This document shows, in pieces, positions 8,026-16,117 of a stretch of DNA of 64,000 nt. The stretch is taken from positions 1 through 64,000 of the forward strand of contig JAUIIU010000009.1 in assembly GCA_030431695.1 (NCBI GenBank), given 5' to 3'. The stretch's first letter is position 1. Every line of letters begins with the position of its first letter. Under the pieces are notes generated by a model that saw only the letters and a list, made by a program, of their open reading frames with translations, had not been told where the DNA came from and made no database searches. This stretch comes from Bacteroidia bacterium (GTDB lineage: Bacteria > Bacteroidota > Bacteroidia > Flavobacteriales > Flavobacteriaceae). The position numbers were made by a program, and so were the translations under genes.

Positions 8026-8254
8026 ATCGGGCTTCGCTAGTTGCTTCTATTTTTAAAAGACGGACATTTTTTTAAAAGGGTTGCCTGGGGGGTGAAAAAT
8101 TTTTACTTCTCAATTCCCTCACAGCGGCATAAATCACAAAATACAATGATTAAATCTCAAATAATAACCAAAGAGTCAAATACCAAAAATCGATCCAATT
8201 GAATATTGGTATTTATTTGATATTTGGAATTTGACTTTTGTTAATTAATTATAA

Positions 8255-9232
8255 CTATTTCTTCCTGTCGATCACGTAATTCACCATTAGTTCGAGGGAA
8301 TCCCTGTAGTCGGAACCGGGATAAGCTGAAAGGATCTCCAGGGCCTGACTTTGATATTCCTTCATTTTCTGAGTAGCGTATTCTAGTCCGCCGATCTGCT
8401 TAACGAAAGTGATCACCTCCTTCACCCTCTTGCGGTCCTTGTTGTGATTCTTGATGGAATTGATAAGCCATCTCCTGTCTTTGTCTGAAGTATTATTGAT
8501 GGCATAGATAAGCGGCAGGGTCATTTTCTTTTCCTTGATGTCGATCCCGGTAGGTTTCCCGATCTTCTCCTCCCCGTAGTCGAAGAGGTCGTCCTTGATC
8601 TGGAAGGCCATCCCTATAAGTTCCCCGAACTTCCGCATGCGCTCCACTTCCTCATCGGGAGCATTAACGGAGCGTGCACCCATGGCACAACAGGCGGCGA
8701 TAAGGGTAGCTGTTTTTTGCCGAATGATCTCGAAGTACACATCTTCGGTAATGTCCAGGGAGCGCGCCTTCTCTATCTGAAGCAGCTCGCCTTCGCTCAT
8801 CTCACGAACGGCCACTGAAATGATCTTCAGCAGGTCGAAATCGTCGTTGTCGATGGAAAGCAATAATCCCTTTGAAAGTAAATAATCCCCAACCAGCACA
8901 GCGATCTTGTTCTTCCACAATGCATTAATACTGAAAAACCCACGACGGCGGTTGCTGTCGTCCACCACGTCGTCATGCACCAGGGTAGCAGTATGGATCA
9001 ATTCGATAACCGATGCTCCCCTGTAGGTACGTTCGTTCACCTCGCCATTGTTTGTCATCTTCGCGATCAGGAAGACGAACATGGGTCGCATTTGCTTACC
9101 CTTTCTATTTACAACATAATGGGTGATCCTGTTCAGAAGGGAAACTTGTGAAGACATAGCCCCTGAGAACTTCTTCTCGAATAGTTCCATTTCATTCTCA
9201 ATAGGGAGTTTTATTTGAGAGGCTATTTTCAT
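8255..9232 (-). CDS. Polyprenyl (all-trans) diphosphate synthase
   Basis: 325 residues from the ATG at 9232 (the track start is a TTG). Prenyltransferase making long-chain isoprenoid diphosphates for menaquinone side chains. The first Asp-rich motif is in LVHDDVVDDSNRRRG and the second in FQIKDDLFDYG; GKQMRPM provides the early Lys/Arg site and GKPTGIDIKEKKMTLPLI the conserved segment after the second motif. Chain length cannot be judged from sequence here. It is separated from the sigma-factor operon by 229 bp and appears to be monocistronic. Confidence 0.9.
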   Translation of the reverse strand: MKIASQIKLPIENEMELFEKKFSGAMSSQVSLLNRITHYVVNRKGKQMRPMFVFLIAKMTNNGEVNERTYRGASVIELIHTATLVHDDVVDDSNRRRGFFSINALWKNKIAVLVGDYLLSKGLLLSIDNDDFDLLKIISVAVREMSEGELLQIEKARSLDITEDVYFEIIRQKTATLIAACCAMGARSVNAPDEEVERMRKFGELIGMAFQIKDDLFDYGEEKIGKPTGIDIKEKKMTLPLIYAINNTSDKDRRWLINSIKNHNKDRKRVKEVITFVKQIGGLEYATQKMKEYQSQALEILSAYPGSDYRDSLELMVNYVIDRKK

Positions 9233-9345
9233 TGGATACAAATGTAAAAACGATTTGTCATTGACCCATATCGAATAACTAATTAATTTGAACCAGTTTT
9301 TTCCCTATAATATCGTTTTTTTACAGTTTTTAGAAGATTGTTCTT

Positions 9346-9353
9346 TATATTTA
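9346..9353 (+). promoter_or_regulatory. Candidate -7 box (TATATTTA) for the T9SS cargo gene
   Basis: One mismatch to TAnnTTTG, 45 bp before the ATG, in a very AT-rich 150-bp region. No TTG is seen at -33 spacing. Confidence 0.35.
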
Positions 9354-9397
9354 CAGCAATTATCAATGAATGCTTAATTTAATTAATATTTAATCTT

Positions 9398-10246
9398 ATG
9401 AAAAAAATTACTATGCTTGCTGCATTGTTTGCAGTATTTTCAATGAATGCTCAAATTTTCTTCGACGATTTTAATGCTGAGCCTACAGATGCAATTGTTT
9501 ACACAAATTGGGATTCTATAGATCAGGACGGAGATGGAAACTTCTGGGAAGTTGCTGATATGTTGACTTACGCAACTGGTAACGCCCCGGCTCACCCAAT
9601 GCAATCTCAAGCCGCTGACTCAGACTCCTGGGAAGGGACTGCATTTACACCTGACAACTATTTGATCACTAAAGATCCTATCGATTTGACGAATGTTACT
9701 GGTACAACCATTAACTACGTGGTAGGTTCGTATCAAACAAATGGTTCATTTATTGCCGACAAATACTCTGTGTATCTGACGACTTCTAATGATCCTACTG
9801 TTATCGAGACTGAAACTCCGATCACAACAAGAACAGTTGGAGATGATGCTCCATGTGACCAGGCGGATGGATCAGCTTCTGCTGCTTCGATCTCTCTAGA
9901 TGCCTCTGCATTTGATGGAATGGTGGTTTACCTTACTTTCCGTCACTACGACACTGTTGATGAGAACTCTGTTATTATCGATGATGTTGAAGTAGATGGT
10001 GTACTTTCAGTTGGTGATGAGAGCTTCAACAACTTCAACTACTTTATCGCTAACAATGTATTGAACCTAACGGCTTCTACATCTATGGACAGTGTTATCA
10101 TTCACAACGTGATTGGACAGCAAGTGATGGACCGTCAGTTGTCTTCAACTTCTGAAGCAATTGATATTTCAGCTCTTAAATCTGGAATCTATCTTGCTAC
10201 TGTTTCTATCGAAGGAGCACGTAAGACAATCAAGTTTGTAAGATAA
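9398..10246 (+). CDS. Secreted protein, choice-of-anchor-J-like domain with T9SS sorting domain
   Basis: 282 residues. The signal peptide ends SMNAQ. The body resembles cleaved-adhesin / choice-of-anchor J jelly-roll domains (FDDFN...WDSIDQDGDGNFWEVAD, later FRHYDTVDENSVIIDDVEVDG), which commonly bind glycans or proteins. The last 70 residues (NVLNLTASTSMDSVIIHNVIGQQVMDRQLSS...LKSGIYLATVSIEGARKTIKFVR) are a type A T9SS sorting domain, so it should be exported by the gliding-linked machinery and attached to or released from the surface. Codon choice looks more A/T-rich than in the neighbours. It is monocistronic with a strong terminator. Confidence 0.88.
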   Translation: MKKITMLAALFAVFSMNAQIFFDDFNAEPTDAIVYTNWDSIDQDGDGNFWEVADMLTYATGNAPAHPMQSQAADSDSWEGTAFTPDNYLITKDPIDLTNVTGTTINYVVGSYQTNGSFIADKYSVYLTTSNDPTVIETETPITTRTVGDDAPCDQADGSASAASISLDASAFDGMVVYLTFRHYDTVDENSVIIDDVEVDGVLSVGDESFNNFNYFIANNVLNLTASTSMDSVIIHNVIGQQVMDRQLSSTSEAIDISALKSGIYLATVSIEGARKTIKFVR

Positions 10247-10265
10247 TCTTCTGAACTAGTATAAC

Positions 10266-10293
10266 AAAAAAGCGGCCATTGGCCGCTTTTTTT
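10266..10293. terminator. Bidirectional rho-independent terminator
   Basis: Perfect stem AAAAAAGCGGCC / GGCCGCTTTTTT with a 3-nt loop, flanked by A and T runs. It lies between the convergent T9SS cargo gene and rlmN and can serve both. Confidence 0.93.
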
Positions 10294-10298
10294 ATTTC

Positions 10299-11339
10299 TT
10301 AGGATTTGTTCGCCAGCTGCCCGCAGGCTGCATCTATGTCCTTTCCCCGGCTTCTCCTTACAGTCACAGGTATTCTTTGTGACTCCAACCCACCAATGTA
10401 CCTGTCTATCGCCTCGTCACTGGCTTGCTGGAACTGCCCATCGTCTATTGGATTATATTCGATAAGATTTACTTTACAAGGCACATACTTACAGAACTGG
10501 ATAAGAGCCTTGATATCGGCATCAGAATCATTTACGTCCTTCCAAACCACATACTCGTAGGTAATCCGACGGTTTGTCTTTTCGTACCAGTATTCCAGTG
10601 CTTCCCTCAGATCTGTAAGTGTGAATTGTTTCGCAAATGGCATGATCTGTTCTCTCGTTTCCTGTATGGCTGAATGAAGGGAGACCGCCAGGTTAAACTT
10701 TACCTCGTCATCGGCCAGTTTACGGATCATTTTAGGTACTCCGGAAGTGGAAAGCGTAATTCGCTTTGGGGACATGCCTAATCCTTCATCGGAAGTGATC
10801 ATTTCGATGGATTTCAATACATTCTTATAATTCATCAGGGGTTCCCCCATGCCCATAAAGACAATATTAGACAAACGCCGGTTGTGATACAGGCGGCTCT
10901 CGCGGTCGATCGCTACTACCTGGTCGTAGATCTCGTCCGGATTCAGGTTGCGCATTCGTTTCAGCCTGGCCGTAGCACAGAACTTACAATCCAGGCTGCA
11001 ACCTACCTGGGAAGACACGCAGGCCGTGGTTCGGGATTCCGTAGGGATCAAAACCGACTCAACCACAAAGCCATCATGTAATCTAACTGCATTCTTGATG
11101 GTACCATCGCTGCTTTTCTGAAGGCTGTCCACCTGGATATGGTTGATCACAAAACGTTCTTCCAGCCTGGACCGGGTGGCTTTGGAGATATTCGTCATAT
11201 CCTCGAAACTGTGTACACCTTTGTTCCATAGCCATTCATACACCTGGTCACCACGGAATTTCTTATCGCCTATTCCGACGAAGAATTCCTGCAGTTCCTC
11301 TTTGGACAGTGCCCTTATATCTCTCTTTTCCGAAGTCAT
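10299..11339 (-). CDS. rlmN: 23S rRNA (adenine-C2)-methyltransferase RlmN
   Basis: 346 residues from the ATG at 11339 (MTSEKRDIRALSKEEL); the 12 extra track residues are untypical. A radical-SAM enzyme that methylates A2503 of 23S rRNA and, in many bacteria, A37 of certain tRNAs. The cluster is CSLDCKFCATA (CxxxCxxC). VFMGMGEPLMNYKNV, the catalytic Cys in RRSRGKDIDAACGQL and the methyl-carrying Cys in TTACVSSQVGC are all present. It is monocistronic, sharing the bidirectional terminator downstream. Confidence 0.95.
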   Translation of the reverse strand: MTSEKRDIRALSKEELQEFFVGIGDKKFRGDQVYEWLWNKGVHSFEDMTNISKATRSRLEERFVINHIQVDSLQKSSDGTIKNAVRLHDGFVVESVLIPTESRTTACVSSQVGCSLDCKFCATARLKRMRNLNPDEIYDQVVAIDRESRLYHNRRLSNIVFMGMGEPLMNYKNVLKSIEMITSDEGLGMSPKRITLSTSGVPKMIRKLADDEVKFNLAVSLHSAIQETREQIMPFAKQFTLTDLREALEYWYEKTNRRITYEYVVWKDVNDSDADIKALIQFCKYVPCKVNLIEYNPIDDGQFQQASDEAIDRYIGGLESQRIPVTVRRSRGKDIDAACGQLANKS

Positions 11340-11413
11340 GAGGTTGCAAAAATACCCAATAATTATATACTCCACTTCAGAAGTGAATAATCAAACAGAA
11401 AAATATGATGAAT

Positions 11414-13069
11414 CTAACGGTTAATGATGATCTTCTTGGTAATATCAGATCCACTGTCCTCGTCGATCAGGTGAAGGAAGTATACGCCACGAGAGTAAGG
11501 CTCCACGTTGATAGTGTTCATGGTGCTCGACATTGAACCGCTGGCCAGCATCTGACCGGTAAGGGTATAGAAACGGTAGACCAGGTTTGGGTACCTTGAA
11601 TTCTCAACAGTGATCAGTGATGAAGCCGGGTTAGGGTAGATCCTCAATTGGCCGGTCAGCTCGTTATCCTGCACACTAAGGATGTTCTGCATCGTATTTT
11701 CGGTGGTCTGTCCTGTGTTGAGCGGATCCAACCATTCTAATAATCTACTGGCGGGACCAGCCCCGGTATTCCAGGATACACCAAACCTGCCGTAAATATC
11801 GTAGTCGTCATTGTTCTGAGTGCCAACACAAAAGGATTCGCCGGCATACAACTGCCCGATCACCCGACCGTCCTGGTTGAACAAGGGTGAACCGGAAGAA
11901 CCACTTTCGGTAGTTCCTATTTCCCAACCGTTACCGTTACCTACGGAAACACCTTTGATAAGCCAAACTTCAGTGCCGTTTGCATTCTCCCGAACTGCTC
12001 CGCTATCGTCGCGACACACCTTCATGATATCGCCGTTGGGGTGATGGATACCCACCTCGTATTCCGGCAGATCATCTGTATTATCCCATCCCGCAAAAGC
12101 CACATCCCAGGTTCCCGGGATCTCACTGTACAATTCCACCAGGGCAAAATCACTCAATGTATTCTTCGCTCTCAATTGCGCACCGCTCATCGTAAAGTTG
12201 GTTTGAATATCACCACTATCTCCTTCAGTACCGCAGACAGGGTTCGGACTTACCCAGTTAAAACGAACAGACCATAAGCCGGGATCACTGTTCTCAAGGC
12301 AATGATTACCGGTAAGCAAATAAGGGGTTTTATCCCTTGCAGTATTGTTCATCAGCACGGCCGAACACAGGAATCCATTTCCCAGATTCAGCAAAGCAAC
12401 CGCTTTTTTCACCAGGTCTTTCTTTTCATCAAAATCTGCTCCTATCGGGCAATTGACATCGTAGTTGCAATCTCCCGAATCGTTGATGCCCCTGGTTCCA
12501 TCTACATAGGAATTTACTTTTCCCATCCGATAGCCATGTATCAGGCCTTCGACTAACAAATTAGCATCTTCCGTCACGTTCTTTGGCTGGAAATACTCGA
12601 TCCAGATGATTTCACCTTCCACAAACCAGGCCCCGAGCCTCATGTTCGGGGTGTTGGAATCCTGGGTGTAGGCTCTTGAAACATCCGAGCGGTCATCACT
12701 GAAGAAATGCAGTTTTGCACCACCGGGCAGGTAGAATTTTTCAAAATTGATACTGAGATTGATCGCTTCAGGGGAGCGAATGGCAAGCTGCCATACCTTG
12801 TCGCCGTTAGGTAGTACCGTAAGAGTCCCTAATTCCTGAACATCAATAGCTATGTCGCGCTCTATCCCGTAACGCCATGGCATACTTTTATCGCGATCGT
12901 TTATCGCATCCTGCTGATGGATCAACTCAAGATCCAGCCGCGGAAGTTCGATCGGACTCACAGCTCGCAGATCGTGCTCCCAACTCACGGGCAAATTGTT
13001 CTGACCCTCCTGCGGAAATACAGCCAGCGTGATGAAAAAAAGAAAAAAGTAGAGTAGAACTTTTTTCAT
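11414..13069 (-). CDS. Secreted trypsin-like (lysyl-endopeptidase-type) serine protease with T9SS sorting domain
   Basis: 551 residues: signal peptide (FFLFFITLAVFP), a propeptide-like N-terminal third, then an S1-fold catalytic domain with His in LLTGNHCLE, Asp in LSDFALVEL and the Ser in ESGSSGSPLFN. Paired Cys residues (NYDVNCPIG, GFLCSAV, NPVCGTEGD) suggest disulfides as in Achromobacter lysyl endopeptidase. The C-terminal 75 residues (LRIYPNPASSLITVEN...GVYFLHLIDEDSGSDITKKIIINR) form a T9SS sorting domain. It probably acts as an extracellular or surface protease for nutrient scavenging. Cleavage specificity cannot be fixed by eye. Confidence 0.88.
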   Translation of the reverse strand: MKKVLLYFFLFFITLAVFPQEGQNNLPVSWEHDLRAVSPIELPRLDLELIHQQDAINDRDKSMPWRYGIERDIAIDVQELGTLTVLPNGDKVWQLAIRSPEAINLSINFEKFYLPGGAKLHFFSDDRSDVSRAYTQDSNTPNMRLGAWFVEGEIIWIEYFQPKNVTEDANLLVEGLIHGYRMGKVNSYVDGTRGINDSGDCNYDVNCPIGADFDEKKDLVKKAVALLNLGNGFLCSAVLMNNTARDKTPYLLTGNHCLENSDPGLWSVRFNWVSPNPVCGTEGDSGDIQTNFTMSGAQLRAKNTLSDFALVELYSEIPGTWDVAFAGWDNTDDLPEYEVGIHHPNGDIMKVCRDDSGAVRENANGTEVWLIKGVSVGNGNGWEIGTTESGSSGSPLFNQDGRVIGQLYAGESFCVGTQNNDDYDIYGRFGVSWNTGAGPASRLLEWLDPLNTGQTTENTMQNILSVQDNELTGQLRIYPNPASSLITVENSRYPNLVYRFYTLTGQMLASGSMSSTMNTINVEPYSRGVYFLHLIDEDSGSDITKKIIINR

Positions 13070-13150
13070 ATAAACTATTGATTGGTTGTGCTCTAAGTAT
13101 ACTAAAGTACCTCTTTATTTTGATTTTTGAAAATTGTTACTACAGAATAC

Positions 13151-13176
13151 AAAAAAACCCGGTAAATACCGGGTTT
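13151..13176 (-). terminator. Rho-independent terminator after queA
   Basis: Stem AAAACCCGGT / ACCGGGTTTT with a 4-nt loop; on the minus strand it is followed by a T run, 8 bp past the queA stop. Confidence 0.88.
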
Positions 13177-13183
13177 TGAGCTT

Positions 13184-14233
13184 TTAGATGATGAGCATCG
13201 CATCGCCATAGGAATAGAACCTGTATTTCTCCTTTATGGCCTCTGCATAGGCTTCCTTGATGAATTCATGGCCCGCGAAGGCAGCAACCATCATCAGCAG
13301 CGTGGATTTAGGTGTATGGAAATTGGTAACCATACTATTCGCTATGCTGAAATCGTATGGAGGAAAGATGAACTTATTGGTCCAGCCGCTGTACGAATTC
13401 AGGGTATTGTTTGACGAAACAGAGCTTTCAAGGGCTCGCATTACCGTAGTTCCTACCGAGCACACACGGCGCTTCTGCTTTATCCCTGTATTGATGATAT
13501 CTACAGCGTCCTGCGGGATGATGATCTCTTCCGAGTCCATCTTGTGTTTCGAGAGGTCTTCCACTTCCACCGGGCTGAAGGTACCCAGACCCACGTGCAG
13601 GGTCAATTCGGCGAAATTCACCCCTTTGATCTCAAGTCGTTTCAGCAAGTGTTTTGAAAAATGAAGTCCCGCGGTAGGGGCCGCAACGGCTCCTTCGTTC
13701 TTTGCAAATATAGTTTGGTAACGTTCGGCATCCTCGGGTTCTACCTCCCTTTTGATGTATTTAGGCAATGGCGTCTCCCCAAGTTCGGTGAGTTTATTTC
13801 TGAATTCCTCGTAGGAACCATCAAACAAGAAACGCAATGTCCGCCCCCTGGAGGTTGTATTGTCTATCACTTCGGCCACTAAAGACTCGTCTTCTCCGAA
13901 ATACAGTTTATTCCCGATACGGATCTTTCTTGCAGGGTCCACAAGCACATCCCACAAACGGGTTTCAGGATTTAACTCTCTCAACAGGAAAACCTCGATA
14001 CGAGCACCGGTCTTTTCTTTATTCCCGAACAGACGGGCAGGAAATACCTTGGTGTTGTTCAATACCAGCACATCGTCCTCCTCGAAATAATCGATCATAT
14101 CCTTGAACATCTTGTGCTCGATGGTCTGCTCTTTTCGGTCGAGAACCATTAGCCTGGCTTCATCCCTATTAGTTGCAGGATATTCGGCCAGTAGTTCGGC
14201 AGGTAAGTTAAAGTTGAAGTTGGAGAGTTTCAT
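13184..14233 (-). CDS. queA: S-adenosylmethionine:tRNA ribosyltransferase-isomerase
   Basis: 349 residues from the second ATG ([20 protein letters not shown]); an ATG two codons upstream is also possible. It converts preQ1-modified tRNA to epoxyqueuosine in queuosine synthesis, using SAM as ribosyl donor. Family landmarks are [33 protein letters not shown] and [10 protein letters not shown]. It lies downstream of aroA with a 78-bp gap on the same strand and ends in a strong terminator. Confidence 0.95.
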   Translation of the reverse strand: MKLSNFNFNLPAELLAEYPATNRDEARLMVLDRKEQTIEHKMFKDMIDYFEEDDVLVLNNTKVFPARLFGNKEKTGARIEVFLLRELNPETRLWDVLVDPARKIRIGNKLYFGEDESLVAEVIDNTTSRGRTLRFLFDGSYEEFRNKLTELGETPLPKYIKREVEPEDAERYQTIFAKNEGAVAAPTAGLHFSKHLLKRLEIKGVNFAELTLHVGLGTFSPVEVEDLSKHKMDSEEIIIPQDAVDIINTGIKQKRRVCSVGTTVMRALESSVSSNNTLNSYSGWTNKFIFPPYDFSIANSMVTNFHTPKSTLLMMVAAFAGHEFIKEAYAEAIKEKYRFYSYGDAMLII

Positions 14234-14311
14234 TCCCATAAGTAAGCGGATTTATTGTCAAAAGCTGCAAATATACAATCTCAGGACAGGGGTTGTCAAG
14301 TAAAAGGGGAT

Positions 14312-15550
14312 TTATCTTTGGAATTCACAACGGATACCCACCCTGGCAAGGTCTTCCCAGAAATCGGGATAGGATTTCGTAACCACCATTGGATCTGCGA
14401 TATTCAAATTTGTGATCAGTGCCAGGGGTGCGAAGGCCATGGCCATGCGGTGATCGTGGTACGTATCAATGGTTACTTCAGAATTAATTTTCCCCGAAGG
14501 ATACAGGTGAAGTGTGTCTTCGGTGATATCGACGGTCGCACCTAATTTTTCCAATTCCTTTTTCAGTGCCTCCAGCCGGTCCGTTTCCTTAATCTTCAGA
14601 GTGTGCAGTCCCGAAAGTTCACATTCGATCCCCAGTCCGAAACAAGTCACCGCTATGGTTTGAGCGATATCCGGCGTTTTATTGAGATCCAGTTGTATTT
14701 TTTCTGAAGGAATGATACCTGAACGTGACAGTTCGATAGACCCTTCCGAAGGATCAAAACTGGTTGAAACACCAAGAGATTCATATATTCGCACCAGCGC
14801 CGAATCTCCCTGCAGGCTATTGCTGCGATAGCTTTTAAGCCTCACCGAAAGCCCCTCGGATAGTGCCACCAGGCTGTAATAATATGAGGCAGAGCTCCAG
14901 TCGGATTCTACTGTAAGTGTACAGGGAGCAACAGATCTTAGCGGTGGGATCACCACCTTGTTTTCAGAAAAAACCACCTCGCAACCCGATTCCCGCACCA
15001 GGTTTGCGGTCATCTGAATATAAGGCCTTGAGGTTACGGCACCTTCAAGGTTTATCTCGAGACCATCGAGGAGAGAGCTCCCAATTAGCATCAGTGCCGA
15101 AATGTACTGGCTGCTTGTTCCTGCAGCTATATTCAGGCTGGCCGATCGAAGTTCCGCACCACGGATCTCCAGGGGTGGAAACCCCTCCGATCCGTGATAA
15201 GTGATGTTAGCACCCAGTTCCCGGAGTGCATCCACCAGGATAGAGATGGGTCGCTCTTTCATCCTTGTGCTTCCGGTAAGAATCACCTTTCGTCCGGGTT
15301 GACCTGCAAAGTAGGCTGTTAGGAATCGCATAGCCGTCCCGGCATGGTGAATATCAACCACCTCCAGATCTTCCGAAAGGGCCTTTTGTAATATCCGCGT
15401 GTCATCGCTGTTCGAGATATTCTCTATGCTGATGGCGGGATAGAGCGCCCGGAGAATGAGCAGCCTGTTAGATTCACTCTTAGATCCCGTAACACGGATC
15501 ACGGGAATTGGTTGTCTAAGATCACGGCTATTGTATAGTCTAGCGATCAT
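14312..15550 (-). CDS. aroA: 3-phosphoshikimate 1-carboxyvinyltransferase (EPSP synthase)
   Basis: 412 residues from the ATG at 15550, which overlaps the preceding gene's stop by 11 bp; the upstream track start is less likely. It joins phosphoenolpyruvate to shikimate 3-phosphate in the aromatic pathway that also feeds the DAHP synthase/pheA genes near 27 kb. Seen: GSKSESNRLLILRAL (substrate loop), HHAGTAMRFLTAYFA, TGSTRMKERPISILVDALRELGA and KIKETDRLEALKKELEKLGA near the C-terminus. The N-terminal loop GSKSESNR differs from the usual K-S-x-S-x-R spacing but keeps its Lys, Ser and Arg. The gene is translationally coupled to the small membrane protein upstream. Confidence 0.93.
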   Translation of the reverse strand: MIARLYNSRDLRQPIPVIRVTGSKSESNRLLILRALYPAISIENISNSDDTRILQKALSEDLEVVDIHHAGTAMRFLTAYFAGQPGRKVILTGSTRMKERPISILVDALRELGANITYHGSEGFPPLEIRGAELRSASLNIAAGTSSQYISALMLIGSSLLDGLEINLEGAVTSRPYIQMTANLVRESGCEVVFSENKVVIPPLRSVAPCTLTVESDWSSASYYYSLVALSEGLSVRLKSYRSNSLQGDSALVRIYESLGVSTSFDPSEGSIELSRSGIIPSEKIQLDLNKTPDIAQTIAVTCFGLGIECELSGLHTLKIKETDRLEALKKELEKLGATVDITEDTLHLYPSGKINSEVTIDTYHDHRMAMAFAPLALITNLNIADPMVVTKSYPDFWEDLARVGIRCEFQR

Positions 15551-15788
15551 TCTTCTGGTCTTCCTTCTTGAGTCGGGCACTGAATTTACCATAGGTCACA
15601 AAGAAACCATAGACGAGGCCGGCCCCTACTACGCCCAGGATAAAGAGCAGTGGATTTTGTTCAGTAAGAAAAGCCATTGAGAAGCGTTCTATCGCCCATT
15701 TGACGATGATGAACAGCACGGCAAAGGCCAGGGCCAGTGATACTACCGATTTCCAGAAACCGGGGGTTGAAATTACTCGTTTGAACAT
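15540..15788 (-). CDS. Small two-helix membrane protein
   Basis: 82 residues with two likely transmembrane helices (SVVSLALAFAVLFIIVKWAI and LLFILGVVGAGLVYGFFVTYG) and a basic/acidic tail. It belongs to no family I can name; the same arrangement between a MazG-like gene and aroA seems common in flavobacteria (from memory). It overlaps both neighbours (one base with the MazG-like stop, 11 bp with aroA), so it is part of that operon. Function unknown. Confidence 0.75.
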   Translation of the reverse strand: MFKRVISTPGFWKSVVSLALAFAVLFIIVKWAIERFSMAFLTEQNPLLFILGVVGAGLVYGFFVTYGKFSARLKKEDQKNDR

Positions 15789-16114
15789 TATAGTAGTTTT
15801 TGGTTTCCGTGATGTCGATCGTGATCGCGATCGGCTTTTTTATTCAGCTTGTTGTAAAAGGCTTTTTCCAGGTCGATGCCCGTTTGATTGGCAAGACAAA
15901 GCACAACAAATACCACATCGGCCAGTTCCTCTCCCAGGTCCTTCTCCCTGTCGCTTTCCTTTTCACTTTGTTCACCGTATCTGCGGGCGATGATCCTGGC
16001 GACCTCCCCTACTTCCTCGGTGAGCTGTGCCATATTGGTAAGTTCGTTGAAATATCGGACACCATGGTTCGCGATCCATTCATCAACCGCCAGTTGTGCG
16101 TTGTTGATATTCAT
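15788..16114 (-). CDS. MazG-like nucleotide pyrophosphohydrolase
   Basis: 108 residues, a single MazG-type all-alpha NTP pyrophosphatase domain. The metal-binding signature is present as EEVGEVARII followed by LGEELADVVFVVLCLAN (E-x-x-E ... E-x-x-D). Such short homologues hydrolyse (d)NTPs to monophosphates and are thought to clean damaged nucleotides. The C-terminus is rich in His/Asp/Lys (KKADRDHDRHHGNQK). The stop shares a base with the next start. It follows the DUF3857 cluster by only 3 bp, so it may be cotranscribed. Confidence 0.85.
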   Translation of the reverse strand: MNINNAQLAVDEWIANHGVRYFNELTNMAQLTEEVGEVARIIARRYGEQSEKESDREKDLGEELADVVFVVLCLANQTGIDLEKAFYNKLNKKADRDHDRHHGNQKLL

Positions 16115-16117
16115 ACT